From Acidobacteriota bacterium (lineage in GTDB: Bacteria; Acidobacteriota; Terriglobia; 2-12-FULL-54-10), in the NCBI GenBank assembly GCA_016199675.1, contig JACQGE010000011.1, forward strand, positions 1 to 45,326: a DNA stretch of 45,326 bases, written 5' to 3'. The notes beneath the pieces were generated by a model that saw only the letters and a list, made by a program, of their open reading frames with translations, did not search any database and was not told the origin of the DNA. Below, one piece after another: positions 26,924 through 36,700 of this stretch. Each line of letters opens with the position of its first letter. The stretch's first letter is position 1. The translations under genes and the position numbers were made by a program.

Positions 26924-29367
26924 GGTTCTGACCTCCTCATCTGAAAGGGCGTGCTGTTGACGACGCCCATGACTAATAATGAAAAGCGATAGTCGCTAGA
27001 AACTGCTTCCCGCAAGATCTTGCGTATCGCCGGTTGATCGTAGTATTCAATTCCTCGGCCCAGAGAATAGGTCAAGAGCTTTTCAGTGACGGTAGTGACA
27101 AAGCCCTCGGGCTTGCCCATCAGTGCCTTTCGAAGCCCGTCCGGGCCCTCGAACTTCGTACCATCCGGAAGCACTCCGGAGGCATCGATCTTGGTCTCCC
27201 CTATGGTCGTTCGCCACTTGCCAGTACCATCGAAGTTTTCCAATGCGAATCCCAGTGGATCCATCAGCTTATGGCAAACTGCACAAGCAGGATTCTTGCG
27301 GTGCTCCTCCATCCGCTCCCGCATGGAGAGCACCTTCCCATTCTCACTATCTTCTTTTAGAGAGGGAACATTCGGGGGCGGGGGCGGGGGCGGCGTGCCC
27401 AGGATATTCTCAAGCACCCATTTGCCGCGAGAAACCGGGGAAGTCCGATTTGGATACGACGTGACGGTCAAAATGCTCCCTTGGCCCAACAATCCCCTTC
27501 GTTCCTGATCGCTTAGCTTCACTCGCCGAAACTCGCTGCCATAAACATTGGGAATGCCGTAGTACCGAGCCAACCGTTCGTTAACAAACGTATAATCGGC
27601 AGCTAACAAGTCCAGAACGCTTCGATCTTCGCGCACAATGCTTTCAAAGAACAACTCTGTCTCTAATTGGAATGCCTGACGCAGATTCTCGTCGAAATCA
27701 TAAAATATGCTCTGATCCGGCTTCATAGAACGTAGATTCCGGACATAGAGCCACTGCCCAGCAAAATTGCTAGCCAAAGATTTTGTGCGCGAATCCACCA
27801 GCATTCGCCGCACTTGCTGTCGTAGCACTTCACCATCTCGGAGTTTGTTCGCTTCCGCTAAATCTAAAAGCTCGTCGTCTGGTATGCTGCTCCACAGAAA
27901 AAATGACAAGCGGGAAGCGAGTTCGAGATCACTAATGCGATAAGCGGCGCCTGGCGCAACATTCGCTGGAGTGCGTTCGACGCGGAACAGAAACTCGGGA
28001 CCCGCCAGTATTCTTTCCAGGGCCATTCCTACTCCAGCTTCAAACCCCCCATTGTTCCGACCGGCCTTATAAAGGCTCAACAGAGTCTGCATGTCCGCAT
28101 CCGCCACAGGCCTGCGATAAGCCCGCCGCGCAAGTCCGGATACGATCTTCTTAGCGCAGGTCTCCTCCTCGGCCTCGTTGATCGGACGGCACACGAAAAT
28201 CTTCCGGCGGCTGGGCGTGTCTCCCAAGCCTTTGGGGCTATAGGGGCCGCCAATGGAGACACTGTCTACGGCCGGGTCGCCACCCTTATAGGAGGCGAGA
28301 TCCGTCAGCGTGAAAGTCGGGTGATGGACTGGGAGTGAATCAGGCTTGCCATTGACATACTGAAGCGCTCCCTCTGGCACCCAATTCTCCTGGATGAAAG
28401 AGACTCCAACCAGTCGCATGCCCGTTTTCGCCTGAAAACGGACTTCCAGCACCTCATCCGCTGTCAATTCATACAGCTCTTGTTCGGGATCGCCCCCACC
28501 GGCAGTTGAAAAAATCGGCGCCGACTTGCCTTTGTGCTCACCTCCAATAGTAAACAATTTGACTCGTGCGCCATCCAAGCGCACATCCAACTGATGCGGC
28601 TCTACAAGCCCCTTAACCCGATCTCTGTCATCTCTCTGCAATACGATTTTGATAACGTACTCGCCGTCGAGAGGAAAGTAATGGCGGACTGCAATCCCGC
28701 CACGCGATCCAAACGGAAGGTCTTCGCTCATGCGATCCTCTTGGAGGAGGAACTTGTGCAGATTATAGGTCTCTACGATCGGTGATACCTTCGGTTCCCC
28801 AATTGCGAGGCGGGTAATCTTTCGTGCTGCGGAAAGATATCTTTCCAGCCGTAAGGGGGATATGGATAAGACTTCCCCAATATTGTCGAAACCGTAGTTC
28901 GATTCGTCAGCAGGAAGAAGCAAGCCGGCATCGATATCCACCGCGAGCAGGTCATGGATCGCATTCTGGTACTCCACTCCGTTCAGGCGATGAACGGCGG
29001 CTGGGCTGCCAGGATTAGGCTTGGCCTCCGCCACACGGTCGAGTTCCGTTTCTAGGTACATGGCCAAGGAATCGTAAGTGGCTTTGTCCGGGCGGGGCAT
29101 TCCAGCAGGCGGCATCGCGCCAGCACGAAGTTTCCGAATAACCTTTTCCCAAATCTCCCCACTCGCCGGAACATTTTCTATATCCGCCTTGTCAAGCATC
29201 AGTCCGGCTGTCTTCAGCTTTTCGTTGTGGCAGGTAACGCAATATCGATCAAGAACCGTACGGTTTGGAGCGGCGGGCTGCGAAGCAGGGTTCCCTGAGT
29301 CTTGGGCTTGGATGTAGGCAGAACTGCCAACCAGAATGCCTGTTATTATCAAAGCCTGTTTAAACAT
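26920..29367 (-). CDS. Secreted multi-domain cytochrome-like protein, module 2
   Basis: A protein of 815 residues. The start ATG at 29367 has GGAGGCGGGGG upstream; the open frame extends to 29754, but that part overlaps the next gene and lacks protein-like sequence. Signal peptide MFKQALIITGILVGSSAYIQ, then heme motif CVTCH (43-47). The DUF1587, DUF1595 and DUF1592 regions follow. A poly-Pro linker (GTPPPPPPPNVPSL) precedes DUF1588 with a second heme motif CAVCH (695-699), and DUF1585 ends the protein. It is some 30 residues longer than the other two copies. The extra sequence is in the beta-rich middle, around KSAPIFSTAGGGDPEQELYE and the segment after GALQYVNGK. It is coupled by a 4-base overlap to the DUF1552 gene. 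Confidence 0.92.
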   Translation of the reverse strand: MFKQALIITGILVGSSAYIQAQDSGNPASQPAAPNRTVLDRYCVTCHNEKLKTAGLMLDKADIENVPASGEIWEKVIRKLRAGAMPPAGMPRPDKATYDSLAMYLETELDRVAEAKPNPGSPAAVHRLNGVEYQNAIHDLLAVDIDAGLLLPADESNYGFDNIGEVLSISPLRLERYLSAARKITRLAIGEPKVSPIVETYNLHKFLLQEDRMSEDLPFGSRGGIAVRHYFPLDGEYVIKIVLQRDDRDRVKGLVEPHQLDVRLDGARVKLFTIGGEHKGKSAPIFSTAGGGDPEQELYELTADEVLEVRFQAKTGMRLVGVSFIQENWVPEGALQYVNGKPDSLPVHHPTFTLTDLASYKGGDPAVDSVSIGGPYSPKGLGDTPSRRKIFVCRPINEAEEETCAKKIVSGLARRAYRRPVADADMQTLLSLYKAGRNNGGFEAGVGMALERILAGPEFLFRVERTPANVAPGAAYRISDLELASRLSFFLWSSIPDDELLDLAEANKLRDGEVLRQQVRRMLVDSRTKSLASNFAGQWLYVRNLRSMKPDQSIFYDFDENLRQAFQLETELFFESIVREDRSVLDLLAADYTFVNERLARYYGIPNVYGSEFRRVKLSDQERRGLLGQGSILTVTSYPNRTSPVSRGKWVLENILGTPPPPPPPNVPSLKEDSENGKVLSMRERMEEHRKNPACAVCHKLMDPLGFALENFDGTGKWRTTIGETKIDASGVLPDGTKFEGPDGLRKALMGKPEGFVTTVTEKLLTYSLGRGIEYYDQPAIRKILREAVSSDYRFSLLVMGVVNSTPFQMRRSEP

Positions 29368-29394
29368 TAATCCCCCGCCTCCGAGCTTGACTAG

Positions 29395-29423
29395 AAAATA
29401 CTGCTTCCTGACTTCTATGTCAA
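29395..29423 (-). promoter_or_regulatory. Sigma70-type promoter of the module 2 cytochrome gene
   Basis: On the minus strand TTGACA (29418-29423), a 17-bp spacer and TATTTT (29395-29400) lie about 28 bases before the start codon. The sequence upstream of the -35 is very A+T-rich (about 29424-29480), which could act as an UP-element-like region. Confidence 0.6.
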
Positions 29424-29575
29424 TATTATCTTTTTTATATTCATATTTATATAAGGGCTTTTTATAAGAAAAAGTTATTTGAGTATTCAAACCTGATCGA
29501 GTACCTGGAGTAGCAAATTGCTGCGAGTTTGATCGCACCCATCCGTAGGTCCGAAGCCGCGCGATTTGAGAGCAA

Positions 29576-30154
29576 CTAACCCTTGCGCAGTTCGTTAAGT
29601 ACGAGACGAGAGATTTCCTTAAGGGTCTCGAAAATACCCATGCCCTTATAGGCGACTGCTTCGACAATCGGCTCGTCCTTGCGACGAAGTTCTTTGGCCA
29701 GCACATCCACTGGCAGAACGTTCGGGAGGTCGCGCTTATTGAGCTGGAGGACATAGGGGAGCTTCTGCAGGTCGTAGCCGTGCTCCTTTAAGTTTTCCTC
29801 CAAATTATCAATGCTTTCCAAGTTAGCGTCCATCCGTTCTTCTTGCGAGTCTGCCACAAAAACCACGCCGTCCACCCCGCGCAGAATCAGCTTGCGGCTG
29901 GCATCGTAAAAGACCTGCCCGGGGACTGTATAAAGGTGGAAGCGCGTTTTAAAGCCGCGCACGGTTCCCAGATCGATTGGAAGAAAATCGAAGAACAGTG
30001 TGCGGTCCGTCTCTGTAGCTAACGAGATCATCTTACCCTTGTTTGGAGCCATCTCGAAAACTTTTTCCAGGTTGGTAGTTTTTCCGCCGAGGCCCGCTCC
30101 GTAATATACCAGCTTGCAATTAATCTCTTTGGCGGCAAAGTTGATGAAACTCAA
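29576..30154 (-). CDS. mglA: MglA-type small Ras-like GTPase
   Basis: A protein of 192 residues if started at the TTG at 30154, which gives [20 protein letters not shown], the same N-terminus as known MglA proteins, with GGGGG five bases before. A GTG at 30187 would add 11 residues. The nucleotide-binding P-loop is [10 protein letters not shown] (residues 19-28). The switch region [16 protein letters not shown] and the NKRD guanine motif are present. MglA sets cell polarity and directs motility or pilus placement in Myxococcus, and related proteins occur widely in Acidobacteria. No mglB-like gene is adjacent. The family assignment is firm; a motility role here is inference. Confidence 0.93.
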   Translation of the reverse strand: MSFINFAAKEINCKLVYYGAGLGGKTTNLEKVFEMAPNKGKMISLATETDRTLFFDFLPIDLGTVRGFKTRFHLYTVPGQVFYDASRKLILRGVDGVVFVADSQEERMDANLESIDNLEENLKEHGYDLQKLPYVLQLNKRDLPNVLPVDVLAKELRRKDEPIVEAVAYKGMGIFETLKEISRLVLNELRKG

Positions 30155-30208
30155 TGAAACCCCCGAAGTGGGAAAAATGCTCGCCACCCCAGAGGAGCAG
30201 CGCTTCCG

Positions 30209-30238
30209 TTTATATCATGGAGCCAGGATTAGGAGCAA
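30209..30238 (-). promoter_or_regulatory. Weak promoter candidate for the MglA-type gene
   Basis: On the minus strand TTGCTC (30233-30238), an 18-bp spacer and TATAAA (30209-30214) precede the gene by 55-60 bases. The -10 is good and the -35 matches only the TTG. Confidence 0.3.
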
Positions 30239-30294
30239 GAGCATGCTCGAAAAGATCGATGGAAGACTTCGTGTCGAAAGTTGAACGAAAGCCA

Positions 30295-30327
30295 CATGGA
30301 ATCAGCAGCACGCAGAGGGATTCCATG
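30295..30327. promoter_or_regulatory. Inverted repeat in the MglA/cytochrome c divergent region
   Basis: Perfect 9-bp arms CATGGAATC and GATTCCATG are separated by 15 bases. They lie between the divergent genes, 20 bases upstream of the cytochrome c -35 box, so they could be an operator for either promoter. Confidence 0.4.
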
Positions 30328-30347
30328 CCGATGCCGTTGCGGTTGAC

Positions 30348-30377
30348 TTGACTATCCTCCACAGAAATTGCTATTTT
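30348..30377 (+). promoter_or_regulatory. Promoter candidate for the small cytochrome c gene
   Basis: TTGACT (30348-30353), an 18-bp spacer and TATTTT (30372-30377) lie about 65 bases before the start codon. A second TTGACT begins five bases earlier. Confidence 0.5.
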
Positions 30378-30441
30378 ATTTTGTAGCGGCAAAAGAAGTA
30401 TCTTTTCGGTAAATAGGAAGTAACGACTAAGGAGGAAGCGA

Positions 30442-30837
30442 ATGAAGATATGGAGGCGGGGTTGCATTCTTGTAATAGTTTTTATGTTTTCATTCCCCCT
30501 CGGCGCAGCGCCTCAGGGGGATAAAGCCAGTAATGGAAAGAATGAGGCCAAAGGAGACGCTGTCAAGGGGAAGACAGTTTTCCTAGACCGATGCGAAATT
30601 TGTCATAACGCAGACTCAGAAGAGGCGAAGGTTGGACCCGGATTAAAAGGAATTTCCCACAAACCTCCTCACAAGATGGCTGATGGAAGAGAGCACAAAG
30701 ATCATACTCCGGCAGTGCTCCGCGAGCAGATTGTGGATGGTAGTAGCATTATGCCCCCGGAGGGAATGCCGCCGATGGGGCCTATGCTTTCCGGCGAGGA
30801 AATCGATGACGTGGTAGCCTATCTTCAGACCTTATAA
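30442..30837 (+). CDS. Small secreted c-type cytochrome
   Basis: A protein of 131 residues with a strong ribosome site (AAGGAGG, then AAGCGA, then ATG). A signal peptide (about residues 1-23) is followed by a charged linker and one heme motif, CEICH at 51-55. The methionine-rich segment IMPPEGMPPMGPM (from about 103) would supply the distal ligand, as in class I cytochromes c. A final helix, GEEIDDVVAYLQTL, completes the fold. It should be a soluble periplasmic electron carrier. No partner oxidase or dehydrogenase gene adjoins it, but it could donate to or accept from the di-heme-motif cytochromes in the modules. That link is inference. Confidence 0.9.
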   Translation: MKIWRRGCILVIVFMFSFPLGAAPQGDKASNGKNEAKGDAVKGKTVFLDRCEICHNADSEEAKVGPGLKGISHKPPHKMADGREHKDHTPAVLREQIVDGSSIMPPEGMPPMGPMLSGEEIDDVVAYLQTL

Positions 30838-30870
30838 GATCGGGCTATACGTATTCTGCAATATGCAACT

Positions 30871-30907
30871 CATTGAGGTGGGCCGCTCCTAGTTGCCCCA
30901 CCCAGTG
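30871..30907 (+). terminator. Hairpin downstream of the cytochrome c gene
   Basis: CATTG-a-GGTGGG pairs with CCCACC-CAGTG (one bulge, one wobble) about 35 bases after the stop. There is no clear T-run, so this is a tentative terminator or 3' stabilising hairpin. Confidence 0.35.
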
Positions 30908-30962
30908 AAAAGTTTCAGTAGATTATCTTGAGGCCCAAAGCTTCGATTCTTGCCGTCGAACT

Positions 30963-31013
30963 AACCTGAACTGACCGGCACCCCAGTTTGCCCGGGAGCA
31001 GGTCAGTTAGGTT
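30963..31013 (-). terminator. Long hairpin downstream of the bicupin gene
   Basis: AACCT(g)AACTGACC pairs with GGTCAGTTAGGTT, 13 bp with a single bulged base, 20 bases after the bicupin stop on the minus strand. The T-tract is poor. It may serve as a terminator between the convergent cytochrome c and bicupin genes. Confidence 0.45.
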
Positions 31014-31033
31014 CTTCGACTATATCGCCTGAA

Positions 31034-32122
31034 TTACTTCGCTTCTTCATATCTAGGAACTACGGCAAGGTTGCGAAGGGGCTCTGTTTTTGAGGCGTTG
31101 TAATGGTAATGATGGTAACTTCCTACCGGGATTCCGACGATGTCCCCTTCTGAATATTCATATCGCTTGGGGGATTCGTCCTTTTTGTAATAATCATCAT
31201 AGCCCTTACCCTTCAAGATGTAGTACATGCCGGAGCCTCCATGGCGATGCACCTGCTTGCGTGAGGCACGAAAAGCGGCTGCTTCCATGGGTGTTAGGGG
31301 ATCTTCTGTTGCAGGTTCGTCCTCGGCGTTGAGATAGATGAGCGGGTGAGTTCTGTGTCCGACTCGCGTAACATCAAGGACGATCCGGTTTTCAAGAGGA
31401 GGGCGAGGATCTTTGATATTCGGGAAATACCCCCCTGGCCACTTCAGGTTATCAAAACTAAGTGGTGATCCGGGACCGGTTTGCGTTAGCCACTCCATGG
31501 GAGCATTCCCTCCCTCGCCGCCGCCTCCGCCGCTCCCCCTGTCCATCTCGATATCCGCTGTCGAAAAGGAATTAACCCCGTATCCAACGTACTCCACCAG
31601 CCGGGCCGAATTCATTCCCGGAGCTAGACTATGTTCGATCCAACTCCCCGGCGGCACGGCAAAAAAATCGTTCGTTTTCCATTGGATTTCCCTTTCCCTG
31701 CCTTCCTTAGTCGTGTATTTAGTCTTTCCTTGGCCCTGAGAGACCATGTAAAGCGGCTCCCCGTTGTCGCCATAGCGATGCTTGCGAGACATCGCTTGGG
31801 AAGTGATCTCGGTGATCATAATCAGTTGAGCTTTACCACCAAGTTCCAACTCAACCCGACCGTCTCCTACGGGACTCTTAACGACAGGGTGTGTGCGGGT
31901 ATGGAAAACCACTCCTTTCGCCCTGTTGCTATCCAAAAACTTGTTGAATTCCCCGGTTAGGTCTTTTGTTTGTCCGTTCTCCGTCACCTGGAGCGCAAAG
32001 GAATATGGAGCATCTTGACGGATTCGTTGCAAGCCATCGTTTTGAGCGCGCAAGACCGAGGGAACAAGAAAACTAAAACCGAAAGCTACAAATAATACAA
32101 AAAACTGTCTTACCCTAGGCAT
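31034..32122 (-). CDS. Secreted bicupin protein
   Basis: A protein of 362 residues. The ATG at 32122 (MPRVRQFF) follows GGGAGGGG, a better site than the frame's earlier ATG at 32149. The signal peptide is about residues 1-27 (FFVLFVAFGFSFLVPSVLRA). Two cupin-like halves are visible. The first has FFAVPPGSWIEH. The second has the metal-binding pattern VHRHGGSGMYYILKGKG and GDIVGIPVGSYHHYHYN. In the second motif the usual Glu after HxH is not in place, but both His and the later His cluster remain, so metal binding is plausible. Cupins include dioxygenases, isomerases and binding proteins, and no finer call is justified. It lies 103 bp downstream of the gene at 32226 in the same direction. Confidence 0.8.
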   Translation of the reverse strand: MPRVRQFFVLFVAFGFSFLVPSVLRAQNDGLQRIRQDAPYSFALQVTENGQTKDLTGEFNKFLDSNRAKGVVFHTRTHPVVKSPVGDGRVELELGGKAQLIMITEITSQAMSRKHRYGDNGEPLYMVSQGQGKTKYTTKEGREREIQWKTNDFFAVPPGSWIEHSLAPGMNSARLVEYVGYGVNSFSTADIEMDRGSGGGGGEGGNAPMEWLTQTGPGSPLSFDNLKWPGGYFPNIKDPRPPLENRIVLDVTRVGHRTHPLIYLNAEDEPATEDPLTPMEAAAFRASRKQVHRHGGSGMYYILKGKGYDDYYKKDESPKRYEYSEGDIVGIPVGSYHHYHYNASKTEPLRNLAVVPRYEEAK

Positions 32123-32225
32123 TTTGAGTGACCCCTCCCTTCTCCTCAATTACAATGCAGGATTCAGGCTTCCACCATGCGCGGAAGCATACGTAAACTG
32201 CCCCATGCTGTCAAGCCGCTACCGT

Positions 32226-33542
32226 TCAAGAAACTGGCAGAAGCGGTTCCCGGTCATAGGGCAGATGCGCATCCACCGTGTGCAATTTGATGGCGGTGGT
32301 CGCATAACTACCCATCAGATTGCATAGATCAACAAGGTCCCTCGCTCCCAACTGTTTATAGATGCGGGAGAAAGTCTCTGAGCTTACTCGGTGTTGGCCG
32401 AAGATTTCGCGGCCGAGTTGGATGATGGATGCTTCTTTTTCTGGCACTCCCGTCAGAGGCTTGCGATGCCGGACGACATCTATGATCGCTGGTTCGAGGC
32501 CTTCTTTCAGCGCGACGGGTTCATGGACCGTCCACTCAAATGCCTGATCCCATTCGCGGGCTACCACAAGTCTGGCCAGTTCCTGAAGACGACGAGATAC
32601 GCGGGTGGCTTCCCGAAGGTTTTCACCGCGGCTCCCGTGGAGCCCTATCCCTCCCGGTCCTGCGATACCAGCGAGCGAGGTGTCGTTGGGAGACATGTGG
32701 GAGTCGTAGCTCTTTTTCCCCTCCTCATCCAAGTCTTCTCGTTTGGGCAGGGGAAGACGGCCTCTCGAATCCGGATGAACGTCCCTGGGAAGCGAGGCAG
32801 CGTACGCCTCCGGCGTCATGGGACTCCAGTTGGAAGGCAGTTGCGTTCCCAACGGGGGCAGCAGTGACTGTCGGTCACGGGGCAGATGCGCATTCACCGT
32901 GTGCAGTTTGATAGCAGTGTTCGTATAACTGCCCATAAAATCGCATAGGTCCACAAGACTCCTAGCTCCCAGTTGTTTATAGGCACGCGCGAAGGTTTCC
33001 GAGCTCACTTTGTGTTTCTCGAAGAGCTCGCGACCCAGTTGAATGATGGACGCTTCTTTTTCGGGTACCCCCGTCAGGGGCTTGCGATACCGCACAATAT
33101 CAATGATCGCTGGTTCCAGACGTTGCCGCAGCGCCTCTGGTTCATGGACCGTCCACTCAAACGCCTGATCCATTTCGCGGGATACCACGAGCCTCGCTAA
33201 TTCTTGCAGGCGGCGATCCACGCCACTCTCCGACCTATTTCGACTTGCGTGTAGCCCTATCCCTCCAGGCCCTGCGAATCCGGCGAGCGAGGTGTCATTA
33301 GGAGAGGCCAGGCGGTCGTAGGCCTTCTTGCCTTCCTCGTCTAAGTCTTCCCGTCTGACCAGCGGAAGACGGCCTCTTGAGTCCGGATAAACGTCCTTGG
33401 GAAGTGAGGCGGCGTACTGTTCCGGCGTCATGGGACGCCAACCGGAAGATTCCTCTGCCGCTTGGGGACCTGGAGAGCATCCAAGCCATACACCAGCCAT
33501 CACTGCGCATAGCAAGACACTTACGAAACCGACGTGTTTCAT
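32226..33542 (-). CDS. Lipoprotein with two carboxymuconolactone-decarboxylase-like domains
   Basis: A protein of 438 residues. The signal peptide ends in a lipobox (VWLGC), so the Cys at about 22 should be lipidated. The rest is a tandem duplication: each half of about 200 residues begins WRPMTPEQYAASLPKDVYPD or WSPMTPEAYAASLPRDVHPD. Each continues with GPGGIGLH, then FEWTVHEP and the EPAIIDIVRYRKPLTGVPEK type segment, and ends near LLP. The second half is more like the family consensus at GLEPAII. The family is the carboxymuconolactone decarboxylase/AhpD group, usually a single cytoplasmic domain. The redox CxxC of AhpD is absent, but the Glu-Trp...His region is kept. The substrate is unknown. 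It lies between receptor E upstream and the bicupin gene downstream. Confidence 0.85.
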   Translation of the reverse strand: MKHVGFVSVLLCAVMAGVWLGCSPGPQAAEESSGWRPMTPEQYAASLPKDVYPDSRGRLPLVRREDLDEEGKKAYDRLASPNDTSLAGFAGPGGIGLHASRNRSESGVDRRLQELARLVVSREMDQAFEWTVHEPEALRQRLEPAIIDIVRYRKPLTGVPEKEASIIQLGRELFEKHKVSSETFARAYKQLGARSLVDLCDFMGSYTNTAIKLHTVNAHLPRDRQSLLPPLGTQLPSNWSPMTPEAYAASLPRDVHPDSRGRLPLPKREDLDEEGKKSYDSHMSPNDTSLAGIAGPGGIGLHGSRGENLREATRVSRRLQELARLVVAREWDQAFEWTVHEPVALKEGLEPAIIDVVRHRKPLTGVPEKEASIIQLGREIFGQHRVSSETFSRIYKQLGARDLVDLCNLMGSYATTAIKLHTVDAHLPYDREPLLPVS

Positions 33543-33704
33543 CTTAGACCTCCTGCGAAAAAAACCTGAGGATGTGGAAACCGAGTTTCTCTTAGGGTGA
33601 TTCCCGCGCCAAATACTCTAAACTAAAACTGGCAAATTTTCTTCTTTTTTATGCTTTTGTTCCTGCTTGCTGTCTATCTGCAGACAAACTGATAATGCGG
33701 GAAA

Positions 33705-33734
33705 GCTCCTGAGACGGGTTAGCGTCCCAGGAGC
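33705..33734 (-). terminator. Hairpin downstream of receptor E
   Basis: GCTCCTGAGAC pairs with GTCCCAGGAGC (10 of 11 pairs) 20 bases after the receptor E stop, followed on the minus strand by a short TTT. It separates receptor E from the lipoprotein gene. A second small hairpin (TGTCT/AGACA) lies just beyond at 33671-33686. Confidence 0.5.
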
Positions 33735-33753
33735 GCCTGGTCTCTCAGTTACG

Positions 33754-36700
33754 TTAGAACTCGAACTTCAGCGCCAACTGAACCAACCGTGGAGATCCCA
33801 AAGTCTGGTCAATAATCCCCACAGTTGGACTCACGGTACCGGCGTTCGTGAATACGGTGGAGCCGGGTCCAGCGAAGTTCGGGTGATTTGGCAGATTGAA
33901 GAACTCCGCCCGGAACTGCAGGTTCTTGCCCTCTCTCACTGGAAATACCTTGAATATCGAGAAGTCCACTTTTGTTTGGCCGGGCCCGGACATTGTATTT
34001 CTGCCCAGGTTGCCAAAATACCCCTGCGGGACTTGCTCGAACTGCGTCTCATCAAACCAATGATTAATATCGCCCGTCACCGGGTTGTTGTTGCCTCCGG
34101 GTTTCAGGTTGGGCCTTAAGGAGCAAGAGCGGCAGAAATTGTTAATGTTGTAGCCCGCCCCGCCAATTGTAACTGGCAATCCTGAGCGAGCGGAGACGAT
34201 CCCGTTAATTTGCCAGCCACCGAAAATCAGATTCGCAGTGTTTCCCATATTGCCCCCGAAAAACCGGCCTTGGCCTATAGGGAGTTCATAACTATAGTTA
34301 AAAACAAAGTTGTTCCGGACATCCTGATCCAGCAGGCTTCTATCATATTCCTTGTAGTTCCATAGATTGCCCGAGGTGAATCCGCTTCCAAAAGTGGAGG
34401 AGGAACCAGCCCCGTTCAGTCCAAGCACTCCGGTGCCGACGTTTTTTGACCAGGTGTGGGACACACTAAACTCTAACCCATGACTGAACCGCTTCTGCAA
34501 CCGCAACTGGAGCGCGTTGTAAAGACTGTCTCCCAGATTCGCATAGGTGCGCGTGGAATCCAGGGCCGGATTGATGGATGGCTGGAGGCGAGGGGTGAAC
34601 ATCCTTCCCTGCGCATCGAGTTGGACCGCAGGCTGGATCTGGTCAATAACGCCTACCAAGCTTACACCGCGGGTTCCGATATAGGTTGAGCTTACCACCC
34701 AGCTTGCTCCCAATTGTCTCTGGATTCCGAAGTTCCACTGCATACCGTACGGGTACTTGAGATCCGTATTGATATTCTGAGGCTGCGGAGTGCCGGTGGA
34801 AGTGTTTACTTTGGGTATTGGGTCGGGCCAAATCTTGAGGTTGCGCAGTAAGATCCGGTCCGCCCAGGGTGGATAATAAATCGCCCCTTGATACAGGTAT
34901 TCCAGCGGAATTTCTTTGAAGAGTCCGTACCCGCCTCGGACCGTAGTTGCTGCATCCGGACTATAGGCTAAGCCGAAGCGAGGTCCCAAACCTCCCAAAA
35001 TATCCCGGCTTGAGAACAATGGATCCTTCCCCACCAGCGTCCATCCGGTATCCCGCAGTGTGTCTTTCACCACAGCCGCTTTCCCATTGACTTCTACTGG
35101 CCCTGTAACTCTCTCCCAGCGAACGCCAAGGTTAAGGCTTAGGTTCGGCAGCAACTGGAAGTCGTCCTGAATGTACCAAGCGCCGTAGGTCTGCCGCCAT
35201 CCCCGGTAAACATCTGCTGGGCCTGTTACCGCGACCGTCGTGAGGGTATAGCCATTGCATCCGGTGCAGGCGCCAACGGTTAAAAAGTTCGCCATTGGAG
35301 CAGCAAAAGAAGTCTGCCCGTGAGACCGGACCGAGCGGATTGTGTTTTGTTGATAGCGGCGGACATCCACGCCAATATCAAACGAATGCAACCCTTTCGT
35401 GAGGCGCACGGAATCAGCATAACTGAACGTATTGTCCACCCACATCAGCGGGTCGTCCAGGTCGGCGCCCAAGACCGTGCCGCCGGGACGGCCGTTGTGG
35501 CCGCCGGGAACGCTGACTCCAGGAACTCCCCAAGGCCCGCCCCAGTACACCCGGGGTATGACCGCCAACTGTGGCGGAAGTCCCGGATAGTCATCGGCAT
35601 TGACGCGGCTGTTTTCCTCCCCATCAATACACATGCACTGGTTGTTGTTGTTGCGGGTAAATCCAGCCCGCGCTATATTGAGGACGCTCGGAGAGATTAT
35701 TCTCGTCCACTCCAGCGCCAGGTAGCTATAAGAGCCCCAGTCGTTCGTCCAGGTGTGAAGATTCTTGGATACATCCAAAAACTGGGCGTCGGGAACCTCC
35801 TTGCTGCTGCGGTCCATCACGAACCGCCCGAAAATGTTGTCATTGTCGCTGAGCCGTTGGTCAACCCGGAACATGTAATAGTTCTCCCGCCCGCGCTCCC
35901 TCACGCTTTCCTTGAATTCCTGAAGACCATCGTTCAAATACAGCCCATTTCCCCTCGGAATGAGGTCGATGATCGGACGAATGTCTGGTCTTACGTCCAC
36001 CGTTCGTGTAATAACACTTTGCTCCTTGGTGCAGGTTTGCATTCCAGTCGGGCACCCCGTGATCTGCCCATTCCGCGCCTCGTCGCTCATGACGCGGCCG
36101 TTATCGGTAGTTCCTCGAATCTGCCGCAAGCCTTCATAGGAGGCAAAGAAGAAGGTGTTGTCTTTCTTAATCGGCCCGCCTAGCGTGCCGCCGAACTGGT
36201 TCCGCTTATATGGCGGTATTGGTTCATCCGGTATGTCGAAGAAGTTCTTCGCGTCCAGATTCTCGTTTCTCAAAAACTCAAACGCGCTCCCGTGAAGTTC
36301 ATTGGTTCCAGAACGGGTTACGGCATTCATGATGCCGCCAATGGCGCGGCCATACTGGGAGCCATAGTTATTCGAAAGGACCGTGAATTCCCGGATGGTA
36401 TCCACGCCCAGGGTTTGGTTCATCACGCTTACTGGGGCCACGTTATTGGACGGGCTGACCATCTCTACCCCGTCCAGCAGGTAAAGGCTTTGCGTCGCGC
36501 GTGCTCCGTTCAACACGACTCTGCCGCCGCCCTGAAAGACTCCCGACGGAATCCCCAGGTCTGTAACGGCTCCAGGCTGAATCGCCGTTAAATCCGTAAA
36601 ACTACGCCCGTTCAGCGGCAGTTCTCTCATTTCCCTTTCACTGACTAGATTAGACACGGTAGCATTCGTCGTCTCCAATAACGGTGCTTCCCCCATCACC

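Noticed and set aside
29368-29754. Open extension of the module 2 cytochrome frame
   Set aside because: It overlaps the MglA-type gene, lacks signal-peptide character, and the ATG at 29367 has an excellent ribosome site followed by a signal peptide.
35320-36183. Long plus-strand open frame (287 codons) opposite receptor E
   Set aside because: It is the antisense shadow of a conserved receptor barrel and resembles no protein family.
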